Origin: Sphingobacterium sp. LZ7M1
GTDB taxonomy: Bacteria; Bacteroidota; Bacteroidia; Sphingobacteriales; Sphingobacteriaceae
Assembly (NCBI RefSeq): GCF_024296865.1
Contig: NZ_CP101134.1
Coordinates: 2,728,001-2,792,000 of the forward strand
DNA length: 64,000 nucleotides
Reading direction: 5' to 3'
The translations under genes were made by a program, and so were the position numbers. Below, piece after piece: positions 7,581-16,137 of the stretch. The stretch's first letter is position 1, and each line of letters starts with the position of its first letter. Below the pieces are notes generated by a model that was given only the letters and a program-made list of their open reading frames with translations, was not told where the DNA came from and made no database searches.

Positions 7581-8711
7581 ATGAAAATAACACTAAAAGA
7601 GAAAAAGCTGAAGAGCGGAATGATTAGTCTTTATATAGAATTTTATAAAGGCATGGCAGTGGGTGATAATGGAAAACGCACACATCTTAGAGATTTTGAG
7701 TACCTTAAGCTATACCAATTTGAAAAGCCTAAACTAGCTAGTGAAAAGAAAAATAACAAAGAGAATCTTGAGCTCGCTGAGAGTATACTAGCTATACGTA
7801 AAGCAGATTATGCCCAGGGCAAATATGGTCTTAAAAATAATATTAAGGCAAAGAGACCTTTCTTAGATTATTTTAAGGAGAAAGCTAATGATCATATTAA
7901 TTCGAATAAGAATTATGGTGTATGGACTTCCGTACAATCTCACTTGGTTAAGATCATAAGTCCTAATTTAATTTTTGATGAGGTAACGGAAGATTTTTGC
8001 AAAATGATTCGAAATTATTTTGATCGTGATGCCCGAACCAAAAGTAATCTACCTCTTTCTACAAATTCAAAGTACACCTATTTCAATAAATTTAAAGCGT
8101 GCTTGAAAAGCGCTTTTAATGACGGTTACTTAACCGTAAATCTTGCCCAAAAACTAAAGAGCTTTGAGCAAGGGGAGTCTCAAAGAGAATATTTAACCTT
8201 TGAAGAACTCCAAAAACTAATTATTACTGACTGCAAATACCCTGTTCTAAAGAACGCATTCCTATTTTCATGCCTTTCAGGACTTCGATGGTCCGATTGC
8301 AATAAGCTAATCTGGTCTGAGGTACGTGATGAAGGTAATGGTGTATATCGTATAAATTTCAGACAACAGAAAACTGATGGTGTAGAATACCTTTACGTAT
8401 CTAAACAGACAGTAGATCTTCTAGGAGAAAGAGGGAGCCCTAATGAACGTGTTTTTAAGGGATTAAGGTATGGCATGACTTACAATAATGAATTAGCCAA
8501 ATGGGTGTTAAACGCTGGAATTATGCGTCATATAACATTTCATTCTGGACGCCATACAAATGCGGTGTTGCTATTGGAGAATGGTGCTGATTTGTACACT
8601 GTTCAAAAACGGTTAGGTCATAAAGTTATAAAAACAACCGCCATTTATGCAAAGATAGCGGATGCTAAGATGCGTGAATCTGCTTACATAATTCCAGAAC
8701 TTAATTTTTAA
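7581..8711 (+). CDS. Tyrosine site-specific integrase
   Basis: A 376-residue tyrosine recombinase of the Bacteroidota mobile-element type. It has an N-terminal arm-binding segment, a SAM-like core-binding domain (about 95-200) and a C-terminal catalytic domain. Catalytic residues are visible as Arg236 in SGLRWSD, His321 and Arg324 in HSGRH, His347 in LGHK and Tyr356 in YAKI. It catalyses integration into and excision from the mnmE 3' end; the gene sits 160 bases from attL and reads away from it. The ATG directly follows an 18-bp inverted repeat that could control expression. AT-rich, like the rest of the element. Confidence 0.93.
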   Translation: MKITLKEKKLKSGMISLYIEFYKGMAVGDNGKRTHLRDFEYLKLYQFEKPKLASEKKNNKENLELAESILAIRKADYAQGKYGLKNNIKAKRPFLDYFKEKANDHINSNKNYGVWTSVQSHLVKIISPNLIFDEVTEDFCKMIRNYFDRDARTKSNLPLSTNSKYTYFNKFKACLKSAFNDGYLTVNLAQKLKSFEQGESQREYLTFEELQKLIITDCKYPVLKNAFLFSCLSGLRWSDCNKLIWSEVRDEGNGVYRINFRQQKTDGVEYLYVSKQTVDLLGERGSPNERVFKGLRYGMTYNNELAKWVLNAGIMRHITFHSGRHTNAVLLLENGADLYTVQKRLGHKVIKTTAIYAKIADAKMRESAYIIPELNF

Positions 8712-8715
8712 AAAT

Positions 8716-9471
8716 ATGAAAACATTACTAGATGTAATATATTACACTGCAGCTGCTATTTTGACTTATCAAATTTTTAGAGCTTGGTGGCATTGGGGTA
8801 TTTTATTTGTTAAATTTATGTTTGATGAGCCATTAAATAAATTTAAATCGAAAGTCGAAAAACCCAGATTGTTTTTTCATATAGTCACCGTTGGCTTATC
8901 TTTAATAGCTTTTTTTCAATTGAAAAATTCTGATTTATATTTACAGTTTTTCTTTTTCATAGCTATTTTGTTTTTTGGTGTAATATTTCAGTTGACTTGG
9001 TATGATATATTTGAAACGAGATTTGTACCCGCTGTTAAGAAAAGGCTGAACAAATCCTATTCTGATTTTAAATCTAATTACCAATATGAAGAAGCTATTG
9101 CTATATACAGAAGTTTGGTTTCAAATGGATATTTAATTTTTGAAGATGTAAATGTTCAATTGATTATGGAAAAGCAATTTACAGAAATACTATTAAAAGG
9201 AGTTTTACCAGAAAAGCCTCTCTTCTCTCTTCAGATGGATTATCTTCAGATCAATGTTGTGTACGAGAGGATGTTACCTAGAATTTCACAATTTCCTTGG
9301 GATTATTTTTTAAGAATATTTACAGATTTTAAAGGTGACATCAATCTTCCTGCTCTTCAATCATCAGTTTCTAGGGCAAAAAAGAAAATGATCATTAAAA
9401 AAAAGAATCAATATGCGCGTGAACAAAGCATAATTGAGTCGATATTTTTATCTGCACCTAAATACGGTTAA
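8716..9471 (+). CDS. Hypothetical membrane protein of the element
   Basis: A 251-residue protein starting 4 bases after the integrase stop, so probably cotranscribed with it. It has hydrophobic segments at about 5-20, 48-66 and 72-92, followed by a soluble C-terminal half of about 150 residues rich in Lys, Phe and Tyr. No family recognised. Its position between the integrase and an excisionase-like gene suggests an element-specific accessory role. Confidence 0.6.
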   Translation: MKTLLDVIYYTAAAILTYQIFRAWWHWGILFVKFMFDEPLNKFKSKVEKPRLFFHIVTVGLSLIAFFQLKNSDLYLQFFFFIAILFFGVIFQLTWYDIFETRFVPAVKKRLNKSYSDFKSNYQYEEAIAIYRSLVSNGYLIFEDVNVQLIMEKQFTEILLKGVLPEKPLFSLQMDYLQINVVYERMLPRISQFPWDYFLRIFTDFKGDINLPALQSSVSRAKKKMIIKKKNQYAREQSIIESIFLSAPKYG

Positions 9472-9564
9472 GAATATTGGTTAATTTGGTTAAGAACTTA
9501 ACTTACGGCCGGATTTTATTACTATTCCATCTTTCTTTGCTTGACTTAACAATCAAAGTACAAG

Positions 9565-9870
9565 ATGGAGAAAAACGAATTAATCTTAGAAAAATTAGAC
9601 CGATTAGAAAAATATCTAATCGGTTTTAAGGACATTTTAAATGTTGAAGACTTAGCTTTTTATACAGGGTATAAGCCTGCATATATCTATAAGCTCGTAC
9701 ACGAATCCAAAATTCCTTATTCCAAATCGGAAGCTGGTGGTTCAAAATTGTTTTTTAGTCGTAAAGCTATTGATTCCTGGTTGATGGGTAATCGATATAA
9801 GTCTACAAACGAATCACAAATTCAAGCCTTTAATTATACCGCAAAAACAACTTCAAAAAAGAAGGGATAA
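9565..9870 (+). CDS. Excisionase-like helix-turn-helix protein
   Basis: A 101-residue protein with a MerR/excisionase-type winged helix near its middle: a short N-terminal helix, then LNVEDLAFYTGYKPAYIYKL as the HTH, then a wing and FSRKAIDSWL. This layout is typical of the HTH_17 proteins next to integrases and replication genes in Bacteroidota mobile elements. It probably works as recombination directionality factor or as regulator of the downstream helicase gene, which starts 42 bases later. The charged C-terminal tail ends in Lys residues. Confidence 0.8.
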   Translation: MEKNELILEKLDRLEKYLIGFKDILNVEDLAFYTGYKPAYIYKLVHESKIPYSKSEAGGSKLFFSRKAIDSWLMGNRYKSTNESQIQAFNYTAKTTSKKKG

Positions 9871-9911
9871 GCATTGCTACCTATCTCTTCTTTTAAATTT
9901 CTTACGGGCTG

Positions 9912-11183
9912 ATGCCGATTATAGACCTGACAGTCAAAGATAGCGTATCCTGCTCAATAAATCAATTCCATATGATGAATGAAAATACTACATACCCTTA
10001 CATAAGGGTCAGGACTGCTTATTATAAAAAAATTAAAAAGCCACTTTTATCTGGAGACTTTGTAGAAACTTTAGCTCCATGGTCACTTGATGTAATTAAA
10101 CAAGATTATGGACGCAAATGGTCCGAAGTGTTTGATCAAATACCAAAGTATGATGGTTTTTGTAATATTCCATCACACATGGATTATAAACGGTCTTACA
10201 AAGGGTTCTATAATCAGTATGAACCGTTACTGGTCAAACCCAAAAAGGGTGACTTTGAAAATATACTGTACTTTTTAGAACACATATTCCGCGACCAAAT
10301 CACCGTTGCTTTAGATTACCTAACAATCCTCTACAGACGGCCAACTGAAAGATTACCCGTCCTGTGCTTAGTTAGTACCGAGAGGGGAACCGGAAAGTCG
10401 ACCTTTTTGGCTCTCTTAAAAGAAATTTTTGGAGCCAATATGACTTATAATAATAATGAAGATTTCAGATCGAACTTCAACGATTCCTGGATAAATAAAC
10501 TTGTTATAGCAGTTGACGAAGTCTTGCTTGATCGTCGAGAAGATTCAGAAAAAATAAAAAATTTATCTACCGCACGTGCATATAAGATGGAATCTAAGGG
10601 CATCGACCGAAGTGAAGTTGAATTTTTTGGAAAGTTCATACTTTGTTCGAATAATGAGGAGGATTTTATCACTATAGATCCCTTAGAGACCAGATATTGG
10701 ATTCGTAAGGTTCCTGCGCTAAAAACAACGGACCCGTTTCTCTTTGAAAAAATGAAGACTGAAGTACCAGCATTAATGTACTACTTAAATGAACGTGAGA
10801 TAGCTAGTGAAAAGAAAAGTAGAATGTGGTTTACGCCAGAACAGTTGATTACTGATTCATTGTTAAAAATAAAAAAGAGGTTCCGAAATAAAGTTGAGAC
10901 AGAGCTCTTGGGAATAATGTCGGAAATAATGGACAGCTATGGTATAGAGGTCTTTAACTTCACGAACAAAGATGCCATCGAATTATTGAGAAGCAATAAT
11001 ATAAAAGTAACCAGAGCAGAAGCGAAAAAGATCATAGACGTTTGGAATATACCGGCTTCAGATAACACGTTTAATTACACGACATATAAGTATGATCATA
11101 GCGGTATCTTATATGAGTCACAATTAAAAGGTCGGTTCTATACTATAAAAAGGTCTGACATTGATCAAATCTTGATGATTTGA
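9912..11183 (+). CDS. SF3-like helicase / primase-helicase of the element
   Basis: A 423-residue protein with an AAA-type helicase core. Walker A is ERGTGKST (about 157-164), the Walker B region is LVIAVDEV, and a sensor-like strand KFILCSNNEEDF follows. The pattern matches the DUF5906/primase-helicase proteins of Bacteroidota plasmids and mobile elements. It probably unwinds the element's replication origin together with the TOPRIM primase encoded next. The stop codon lies inside the first ATCATCAA-type octamers, which continue through the following intergenic region. Confidence 0.8.
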   Translation: MPIIDLTVKDSVSCSINQFHMMNENTTYPYIRVRTAYYKKIKKPLLSGDFVETLAPWSLDVIKQDYGRKWSEVFDQIPKYDGFCNIPSHMDYKRSYKGFYNQYEPLLVKPKKGDFENILYFLEHIFRDQITVALDYLTILYRRPTERLPVLCLVSTERGTGKSTFLALLKEIFGANMTYNNNEDFRSNFNDSWINKLVIAVDEVLLDRREDSEKIKNLSTARAYKMESKGIDRSEVEFFGKFILCSNNEEDFITIDPLETRYWIRKVPALKTTDPFLFEKMKTEVPALMYYLNEREIASEKKSRMWFTPEQLITDSLLKIKKRFRNKVETELLGIMSEIMDSYGIEVFNFTNKDAIELLRSNNIKVTRAEAKKIIDVWNIPASDNTFNYTTYKYDHSGILYESQLKGRFYTIKRSDIDQILMI

Positions 11184-11389
11184 TGATTTAATTTTATAAT
11201 TATTTAATTATCAATATGATATTTAATCATCAAGTTGTCATCAAACTATCATCAATCATCAATGTTGCTATTATAAAGCAAATTGAGATCATCAAAAATC
11301 ATCAAAAAATGATGCTTTGATGATCAATTGATGATGTTGTATGTTTTTTATTATAAGACAATTACATCGTATTATCATCAAATCATCAA
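11172..11389. repeat. Cluster of ATCATCAA octamers, candidate origin
   Basis: Eleven exact copies of ATCATCAA or its complement TTGATGAT start at 11172, 11180, 11226, 11248, 11255, 11288, 11298, 11317, 11328, 11374 and 11382, with a 7-of-8 copy near 11237. Several are spaced 7-11 bases apart, and both orientations occur. The cluster spans the end of the helicase gene and the leader of the TOPRIM primase. Iteron-like repeats between replication genes are typical of origins, so this is the best replication-origin candidate in the element. The repeats are seen directly; the role is inferred. Confidence 0.6.
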
Positions 11390-11402
11390 AAAAAATGTCA
11401 TT

Positions 11403-12281
11403 ATGTTACCCCAAGAAATAAACAAACAGCCAATAACCAGTTTTTTGGCAACAAACGGTATCTACCCAGAACGAAAATATCATGGATATTGGATGTATAA
11501 ATCTTTAATAAATCCGGAGCAGAATACCGGAAGTTTAAAAGTGTCTTCTAACAACCTATGGGTCGATTATTCTGCAGATAATCTCGGTGGTACCCTAATC
11601 GATCTAATTTTGCTACTATTTCCGAGTTTAACTGTAAAAGATATTATAGATAAATTCTCTAATGGCAATTTTTCTTTTCACCACCCAACAAATTCGTTAC
11701 AGGTGAAATTACACAATTCCTCTTCCCTTAAAATAATCAAAAGCGAATCTATCTTGAATCATCCGGGGCTATGTAAATACCTACAGTGTAATCGAAAAAT
11801 TGATCTAGAAGTAGCATCAAGGTATTTAAAGGCTTACCAATATAAGATTCATGATAAGATATATTGGAATCTTGGTGCAAAAAATCAGCTTAATGGGCAT
11901 AACTTATTTGCAAGCGGATTCAAATGTGCAACTAAGCAGGGAGTAACAGTTTTTGATAACCCAAATACAAACGCTATTGTTTGTTTTGAAGGAATTATAG
12001 ATTTTTTAAGTTTTCTAATATTGTTTCCTGATCAGGAATATAAGCTGGGCTATTGTATTTTAAATTCAGTTAATAATATCAAAATGACGGGCGAGCTTCT
12101 GATTTCTAAACAGCATATTATAGGCTGTCTTGATAATGATAAAGCAGGAGATACGGCTACCAATAAACTGCGGCAAATTTCAAAAAGTATAGGAGCTAAA
12201 TTTTCGGATATGAGATATCGCTTTAAGGATTACAAAGATTTAAATGATTTCTTATCGAGTGAAAAGAAAACTATTTTTTAG
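11403..12281 (+). CDS. TOPRIM-domain DNA primase of the element
   Basis: About 292 residues from the ATG at 11403, which begins MLPQEINKQPITSF. An earlier in-frame ATG at 11328 would add a Tyr-rich stretch encoded by octamer repeats and is unlikely to be used. The N-terminal part resembles the CHC2-like region of small primases (WVDYSADNLGGTLIDLI). The C-terminal half is a TOPRIM domain with IVCFEGIIDFL (metal-binding Glu) and CLDNDKAGDTAT (acidic DxD). It would prime replication of the element together with the upstream helicase. The ATCATCAA cluster occupies its leader. Confidence 0.8.
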   Translation: MLPQEINKQPITSFLATNGIYPERKYHGYWMYKSLINPEQNTGSLKVSSNNLWVDYSADNLGGTLIDLILLLFPSLTVKDIIDKFSNGNFSFHHPTNSLQVKLHNSSSLKIIKSESILNHPGLCKYLQCNRKIDLEVASRYLKAYQYKIHDKIYWNLGAKNQLNGHNLFASGFKCATKQGVTVFDNPNTNAIVCFEGIIDFLSFLILFPDQEYKLGYCILNSVNNIKMTGELLISKQHIIGCLDNDKAGDTATNKLRQISKSIGAKFSDMRYRFKDYKDLNDFLSSEKKTIF

Positions 12282-12294
12282 GTATAGATTAAAA

Positions 12295-12333
12295 GAGCAA
12301 GCTATGTGGTTGTCGGACAAACCACGCTTGCTC
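12295..12333 (+). other. Inverted repeat before mobC, candidate oriT
   Basis: The outer arms GAGCAAGC (12295-12302) and GCTTGCTC (12326-12333) are an 8-bp perfect pair. Between them, GTGGTT and AACCAC form an inner stem around GTCGGACA. It lies after the primase stop and 31 bases before mobC. A relaxase nick site is usually near such a repeat upstream of the mobilization genes. It could also end transcription of the primase, although no T-run follows. Confidence 0.45.
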
Positions 12334-12364
12334 ATTCCAAAATTCTCACTGTGTTCGCATTATT

Positions 12365-12700
12365 ATGAGTAAACAAAATAGAACTATAAAAATTACTTTC
12401 CGAGTTTCTGAAGCTGAGCTTTTTGAAATAGAACGTCTCTGTAGATTTGCCGGAATGAATATGTCAGACTTGGTACGAATGGCCGTGCTTACAGCAAAGA
12501 TTAAACCTGCAGATATACCCTTAGTAGACCAAGCTTCATTTGTCGAACTTAAAAGGATTGGAAATAATATCAATCAGATTGCTCGAAGCATTAACGCGGG
12601 AACTATCGATGGGAACTTGATTTTAACAAACATTCAATCTATCAGGATGAATGTTGAGATGCTTACTAAATATTTGATCCATCATGATAGCCAAGATTAA
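12365..12700 (+). CDS. mobC: MobC-like mobilization protein (relaxosome accessory)
   Basis: A 111-residue protein with a ribbon-helix-helix-like start (RTIKITFRVSEAELFEIERL). The MobC signature region is LKRIGNNINQIARSIN, with the typical ending about ILTNIQSIRMNVEMLTKYL. It would bind near oriT and help the relaxase nick. Its 3' end overlaps the relaxase start by 17 bases, implying translational coupling. The inverted repeat at 12295-12333 lies just upstream. Confidence 0.85.
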   Translation: MSKQNRTIKITFRVSEAELFEIERLCRFAGMNMSDLVRMAVLTAKIKPADIPLVDQASFVELKRIGNNINQIARSINAGTIDGNLILTNIQSIRMNVEMLTKYLIHHDSQD

Positions 12701-14141
12701 AATAGGAAAAAGTTTTATAGGTGCATTAGAATACAATACCAACAAAATAAATCACCCTGATATCGATGAGCGAGCTGAATTGCTTGAATCAAATTTTTCT
12801 TCGTTGGAAACAGATTCTGTTAGAAAAGAACTGCTTTTTTTAGAACTATTAAATCCAGGGCTAGAACGCACTACATTCCACACCAGTTTAAATTTTGGTA
12901 AAGGCGAAGTATTATCTAATGAATTAATGCTGGCTATAGCGAAGGAATATATGCATGGAATGGGGTTTGGAGATAATATGTATGCTATTGTTAGGCATAA
13001 TGATACGGATCATCCGCATTGCCATATTCTTTGTCACCGAACTAAGCTAGATGGAAAGACAGTTTCTGATAGTAACAGTTATCATAAAAGCAATGAGGTT
13101 CTTCGGAGTCTAGAAGATAAATATGGTTTAATAAAAGTCAATAGCATTTACGATGCTACCAATAAGAATATCACAAAAAATGAAATCGAGTACATGCTGC
13201 GAACTAAAAAACCAACTCTAAAAGCTGAGCTTGAACTATTGGTATCCGTTTCGAAAGATAAAGCTGCTGATATAAATGATTTTGTCATTCGATTAGAACA
13301 AAAGGGAATAAAAATATTCTTCAGACAAGACACCGATAGCAATCCAGTTGGACTACTATTCCTCTATCAAGGGAAAGTGATACCTGCTTCTAAACTCAAA
13401 AAAGAATTTGTATTGCCCCGAGTTTTGGAACACTTTGAACTTACAAATCACTCTAAATTACCTGAGTTTGCCAACTACATCAACGAAAGGACTAATAAAG
13501 CGTTGGTGTCGCAAGGATTCAATAGCTTATATGTAAAAATCAGAGGAAGTGTGGCTTCTGTATTTATAAAGGCAGCTGTAAATCAAGCATTATCACAAAA
13601 TAAATCAATAGATTCATTTATAGGGAGTTTAGAGCAAAGTGGCATTAATTGCCTATTCAATGTCGCCAAAACTGGACGAGTGACTGGCATGAGCTTAATC
13701 TACAATGGTAAAGCTTATAAATCAAGCGATATAGACAGAAATTTTAGTTCTAACAAAATATTTAAAAAACTAGGTTATGAGCAAGTTAGAGACAGCGAGA
13801 CAATTAATAAATCAAACGCTGCAACAAGAGCGCGACATGGAGATCAAATTCCAAAAGCAAGTGTTGGAGAGGTTCGAAACATTGAAAAACAATCAGGTCG
13901 TAATCTTCAATCGAATAAAAACGGAGACCTCAAAATCCGAAAAACTATGCAGCCAGATTTTAAATCAGCTTCAGGAACAACAAGATCAGATAACATTTCT
14001 CCTGAAAAGGCAGAAATCACTGGAAAATTGGCGACTGATTTCATTAATAATATTAGCAGTATTTTTAATCCTGGTTATTCTAAAGATGGACTAAATACAC
14101 AGCGAAATGATAAGAAAGTTAAAAATAAGCCATCTTTATAA
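12684..14141 (+). CDS. MOB-family relaxase
   Basis: A 485-residue relaxase. The N-terminal domain starts MIAKIKIGKSFIGALEYN and carries the metal-binding three-histidine motif HPHCHI (His110, His112, His114) after VRHNDTD, as in Bacteroidota MOBP-type relaxases. It would nick one strand at oriT and lead it through a conjugation channel. The middle contains two related blocks (about 190-245 and 295-350, each with a FI-LE-GI pattern followed by G-L-YNGK-like text), apparently an internal duplication. The C-terminal 120 residues are charged and low in hydrophobics. They overlap a second reading frame that encodes a coiled-coil membrane protein (13777-14094). Confidence 0.9.
   Translation: MIAKIKIGKSFIGALEYNTNKINHPDIDERAELLESNFSSLETDSVRKELLFLELLNPGLERTTFHTSLNFGKGEVLSNELMLAIAKEYMHGMGFGDNMYAIVRHNDTDHPHCHILCHRTKLDGKTVSDSNSYHKSNEVLRSLEDKYGLIKVNSIYDATNKNITKNEIEYMLRTKKPTLKAELELLVSVSKDKAADINDFVIRLEQKGIKIFFRQDTDSNPVGLLFLYQGKVIPASKLKKEFVLPRVLEHFELTNHSKLPEFANYINERTNKALVSQGFNSLYVKIRGSVASVFIKAAVNQALSQNKSIDSFIGSLEQSGINCLFNVAKTGRVTGMSLIYNGKAYKSSDIDRNFSSNKIFKKLGYEQVRDSETINKSNAATRARHGDQIPKASVGEVRNIEKQSGRNLQSNKNGDLKIRKTMQPDFKSASGTTRSDNISPEKAEITGKLATDFINNISSIFNPGYSKDGLNTQRNDKKVKNKPSL
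13777..14094 (+). CDS. Nested coiled-coil, tail-anchored small protein overlapping the relaxase gene
   Basis: A 105-codon frame lies wholly inside the relaxase gene in a different phase. The product has a long amphipathic, heptad-rich region (about 1-80, many Leu/Ile with Glu, Gln and Lys). It ends in a clear membrane segment (LISLIILAVFLILVIL) and a short KMD tail. This architecture is unlikely for a random out-of-frame read. In the same stretch the relaxase frame encodes a disordered, charged tail that could tolerate overprinting. It may be a mobilization partner anchored to the membrane. Expression is not proven; the starting ATG has no strong ribosome-binding site, which is common in Bacteroidota. 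Confidence 0.5.
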   Translation: MSKLETARQLINQTLQQERDMEIKFQKQVLERFETLKNNQVVIFNRIKTETSKSEKLCSQILNQLQEQQDQITFLLKRQKSLENWRLISLIILAVFLILVILKMD

Positions 14142-14176
14142 TATTAATATTTTTTATATTTCCGTATCTTTAGAGC

Positions 14177-14386
14177 ATGAGCCTACAGAAAAGCAAACTA
14201 TTAGAACAGATTCATGAAGGAATAATTGATCGCTGTAAAAAAGCCAATGTTCCAATGATTTTTAAAACTAGGGATTGTGAAGATGATGAATGGTATGGTA
14301 AAAATTTGAGTACCGGCAAGCTGTCAAAACTTAAATTTCTCCCATCTGATATGGGGACTGATATCGTAACGTTATGGAGTGAGTAA
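14177..14386 (+). CDS. Small hypothetical protein
   Basis: A 69-residue acidic protein beginning MSLQKSKLLEQIHEGIIDRC and containing a DCEDDEWYGKN stretch. A TATCTTTA sequence 8 bases before the ATG resembles a -7 box with one mismatch (last base A instead of G). No family recognised. It follows the relaxase by 35 bases and precedes a small membrane protein. Confidence 0.5.
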   Translation: MSLQKSKLLEQIHEGIIDRCKKANVPMIFKTRDCEDDEWYGKNLSTGKLSKLKFLPSDMGTDIVTLWSE

Positions 14387-14418
14387 GTTTTAAATAGGCT
14401 AAATTTCAATTAATTACG

Positions 14419-14808
14419 ATGAGTTACTACGAGGACGAGGAAGATTATAGATCATCTGTGAAATTTTATGGATTCTTATTTAAAATCGCTTTTAATATTG
14501 CAATAGTAATAATATTATATAAATTATTATATATCCCCAATTATCCTGAAGACCTAAAGAATTCTCCAGCATTGTACATAATGCCAATAATTGGAGCTAT
14601 TGGTGCATATTGTTATTTAAGCTATTGGTTTGGTTGGAAAAATAGTCTATACATTGTAGGGATAGCAGGATTTTCTATTGGTTTGATCGCATTGACAAGT
14701 TTTCAAACGCTATCTACCCTTTATGGGGTAGGCTTTCTGATCGCTTTGGGCTATGGGGGTTATTTATTGATAAAGATGGTTGTTCAAGCTTTTCTTAAAA
14801 GACGTTGA
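14419..14808 (+). CDS. Small four-helix membrane protein
   Basis: A 129-residue protein with an acidic N-terminus (SYYEDEEDYRSS) and about four membrane segments (22-40, 52-70, 75-95, 100-122), ending in KRR. Unrecognised. It lies in the cargo part of the element after the mobilization genes, and the next gene is convergent. No enzymatic motif is seen. Confidence 0.55.
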   Translation: MSYYEDEEDYRSSVKFYGFLFKIAFNIAIVIILYKLLYIPNYPEDLKNSPALYIMPIIGAIGAYCYLSYWFGWKNSLYIVGIAGFSIGLIALTSFQTLSTLYGVGFLIALGYGGYLLIKMVVQAFLKRR

Positions 14809-14864
14809 CAGATATGGGTTTATTGAACTTGGGAGTGTAAGACAGCTGTACCACATCGCTAGTT

Positions 14865-15401
14865 TTAGCTGGATAAATTCTTGTAGTATTCAAGCTTCTC
14901 GATATAAGTTTCAATATCGGTACGCCCATCTGAAAGATCAAATTCGCTTGCAAAATTATAAATCATGTCACTTAGTTTTTTTCGTAAGTAATCAGGAAGG
15001 GAATCATGCTGTTCTGCAAAATACTCTTCGATCATGACTCCCTGGACTTCTTCACTTTGTTGACTGAAAGCTTCTAAGTAATAACTCAGAGATTCTTCGT
15101 CGGAGCTAATAATATCGGCTACTAATATTGAAAGAATCTTCTGCGAGGACATATTCAGTCCATTTAACAGTTTATACAATTCATAATCTAGCTCAGGGTT
15201 GTGATCGCCGCAAGCATAGCTTAGCCTTTCGAGAAGATTTGTCGGGTAAACGTAATATGTGTCATTCTTTTCAATAGCAACCTTTTCAAGTAGCTGACCA
15301 ATAAATAAGTTGGTGATTTTTTTCGAAATTTCTATAAACTCAGTTGAGAATAGCTCACGGATGAACTCTCGATGGTTTCCTCGGTAAATAGCCTGCTGCA
15401 T
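14865..15401 (-). CDS. Hypothetical acidic helical protein
   Basis: A 178-residue soluble protein, rich in Glu, Asp, Leu and Ser, apparently all helical. No known family recognised and no catalytic motif seen. It is the downstream gene of a group of three minus-strand genes (14.9-16.6 kb) that interrupt the plus-strand order of the element and look like separately acquired cargo. Confidence 0.55.
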   Translation of the reverse strand: MQQAIYRGNHREFIRELFSTEFIEISKKITNLFIGQLLEKVAIEKNDTYYVYPTNLLERLSYACGDHNPELDYELYKLLNGLNMSSQKILSILVADIISSDEESLSYYLEAFSQQSEEVQGVMIEEYFAEQHDSLPDYLRKKLSDMIYNFASEFDLSDGRTDIETYIEKLEYYKNLSS

Positions 15402-15480
15402 GATAATTCTTATAAATATTATTAATGTTTTCTCTTAATATAAGCCAATATTATAAAAAGATAGAGTTGCACGTGTATTC

Positions 15481-16068
15481 TTAGTCAAGATATTCATTCG
15501 TGCCCAATATCGCCTCCGTAGTGTTGTAAATTTTTTTCTTGAAGTATTCATTCGCTGCAGACATTCCCTCAAATTCTTTAGCGATCTTGGTTTTCGTATC
15601 TGTTACAATTTTTAATTTTCTCTCATTAGATAAGTTAGAAAATTGTGGAGTTGTAATGGTATCGAGCTCTAATACAAATTCAAAAGATCTTTTTACCCCA
15701 CTTAACATCGATTTTCTAAAAACTTTACGTTGCGCTCCAGTAAGGTGTTTGTCATATCTTTCGACATTATTGCTGTACAGTGCTGTTAATTCTTTTTGCT
15801 TTAAAAAGAAATCATTTAGTTTGAAATCAGAATCATCAGATCCCAATATATCCTCAACCTTCTTTTGATAAGCTTCCAAATTTGAATGACCCTCTTTTAT
15901 CTGATTTTGGATTATTACAATATTATCATGTGAAATTGTATCTAGTACAGAAATTATTGGCTTTATTGCATTTGATTCCTTTGTCAATGAAGGCTTACAG
16001 TTTGTCATAAATAATAAAGTAGTAGCAAGGCGGAAAATTCGGATAGTAGCAGGTGTCTCCATGTTCAT
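15481..16068 (-). CDS. Hypothetical lipoprotein
   Basis: A 195-residue protein. The N-terminus (TTLLFMTNC) looks like a type II signal peptide with Cys near residue 24, so it is probably a lipoprotein. The signal begins after a longer n-region than usual (MNMETPATIRIFR), and an internal start is possible. The mature part is helical and charged (Asp, Lys, Asn rich). No family recognised. Confidence 0.5.
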   Translation of the reverse strand: MNMETPATIRIFRLATTLLFMTNCKPSLTKESNAIKPIISVLDTISHDNIVIIQNQIKEGHSNLEAYQKKVEDILGSDDSDFKLNDFFLKQKELTALYSNNVERYDKHLTGAQRKVFRKSMLSGVKRSFEFVLELDTITTPQFSNLSNERKLKIVTDTKTKIAKEFEGMSAANEYFKKKIYNTTEAILGTNEYLD

Positions 16069-16137
16069 ATGAGTATTTGTTAATTTTAATATTAAAATAT
16101 TTTAATAAAGTTTGATGTAAATTAATTTGTGATTGTT

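Noticed and set aside
11172..11389. ATCATCAA repeats as a small CRISPR array
   Set aside because: The units are only 8 bases, in both orientations and with irregular spacing; there are no cas genes.
11328..11402. Earlier ATG for the TOPRIM primase
   Set aside because: The added residues are encoded by the octamer cluster and are not primase-like; the ATG at 11403 begins a conserved-looking N-terminus.
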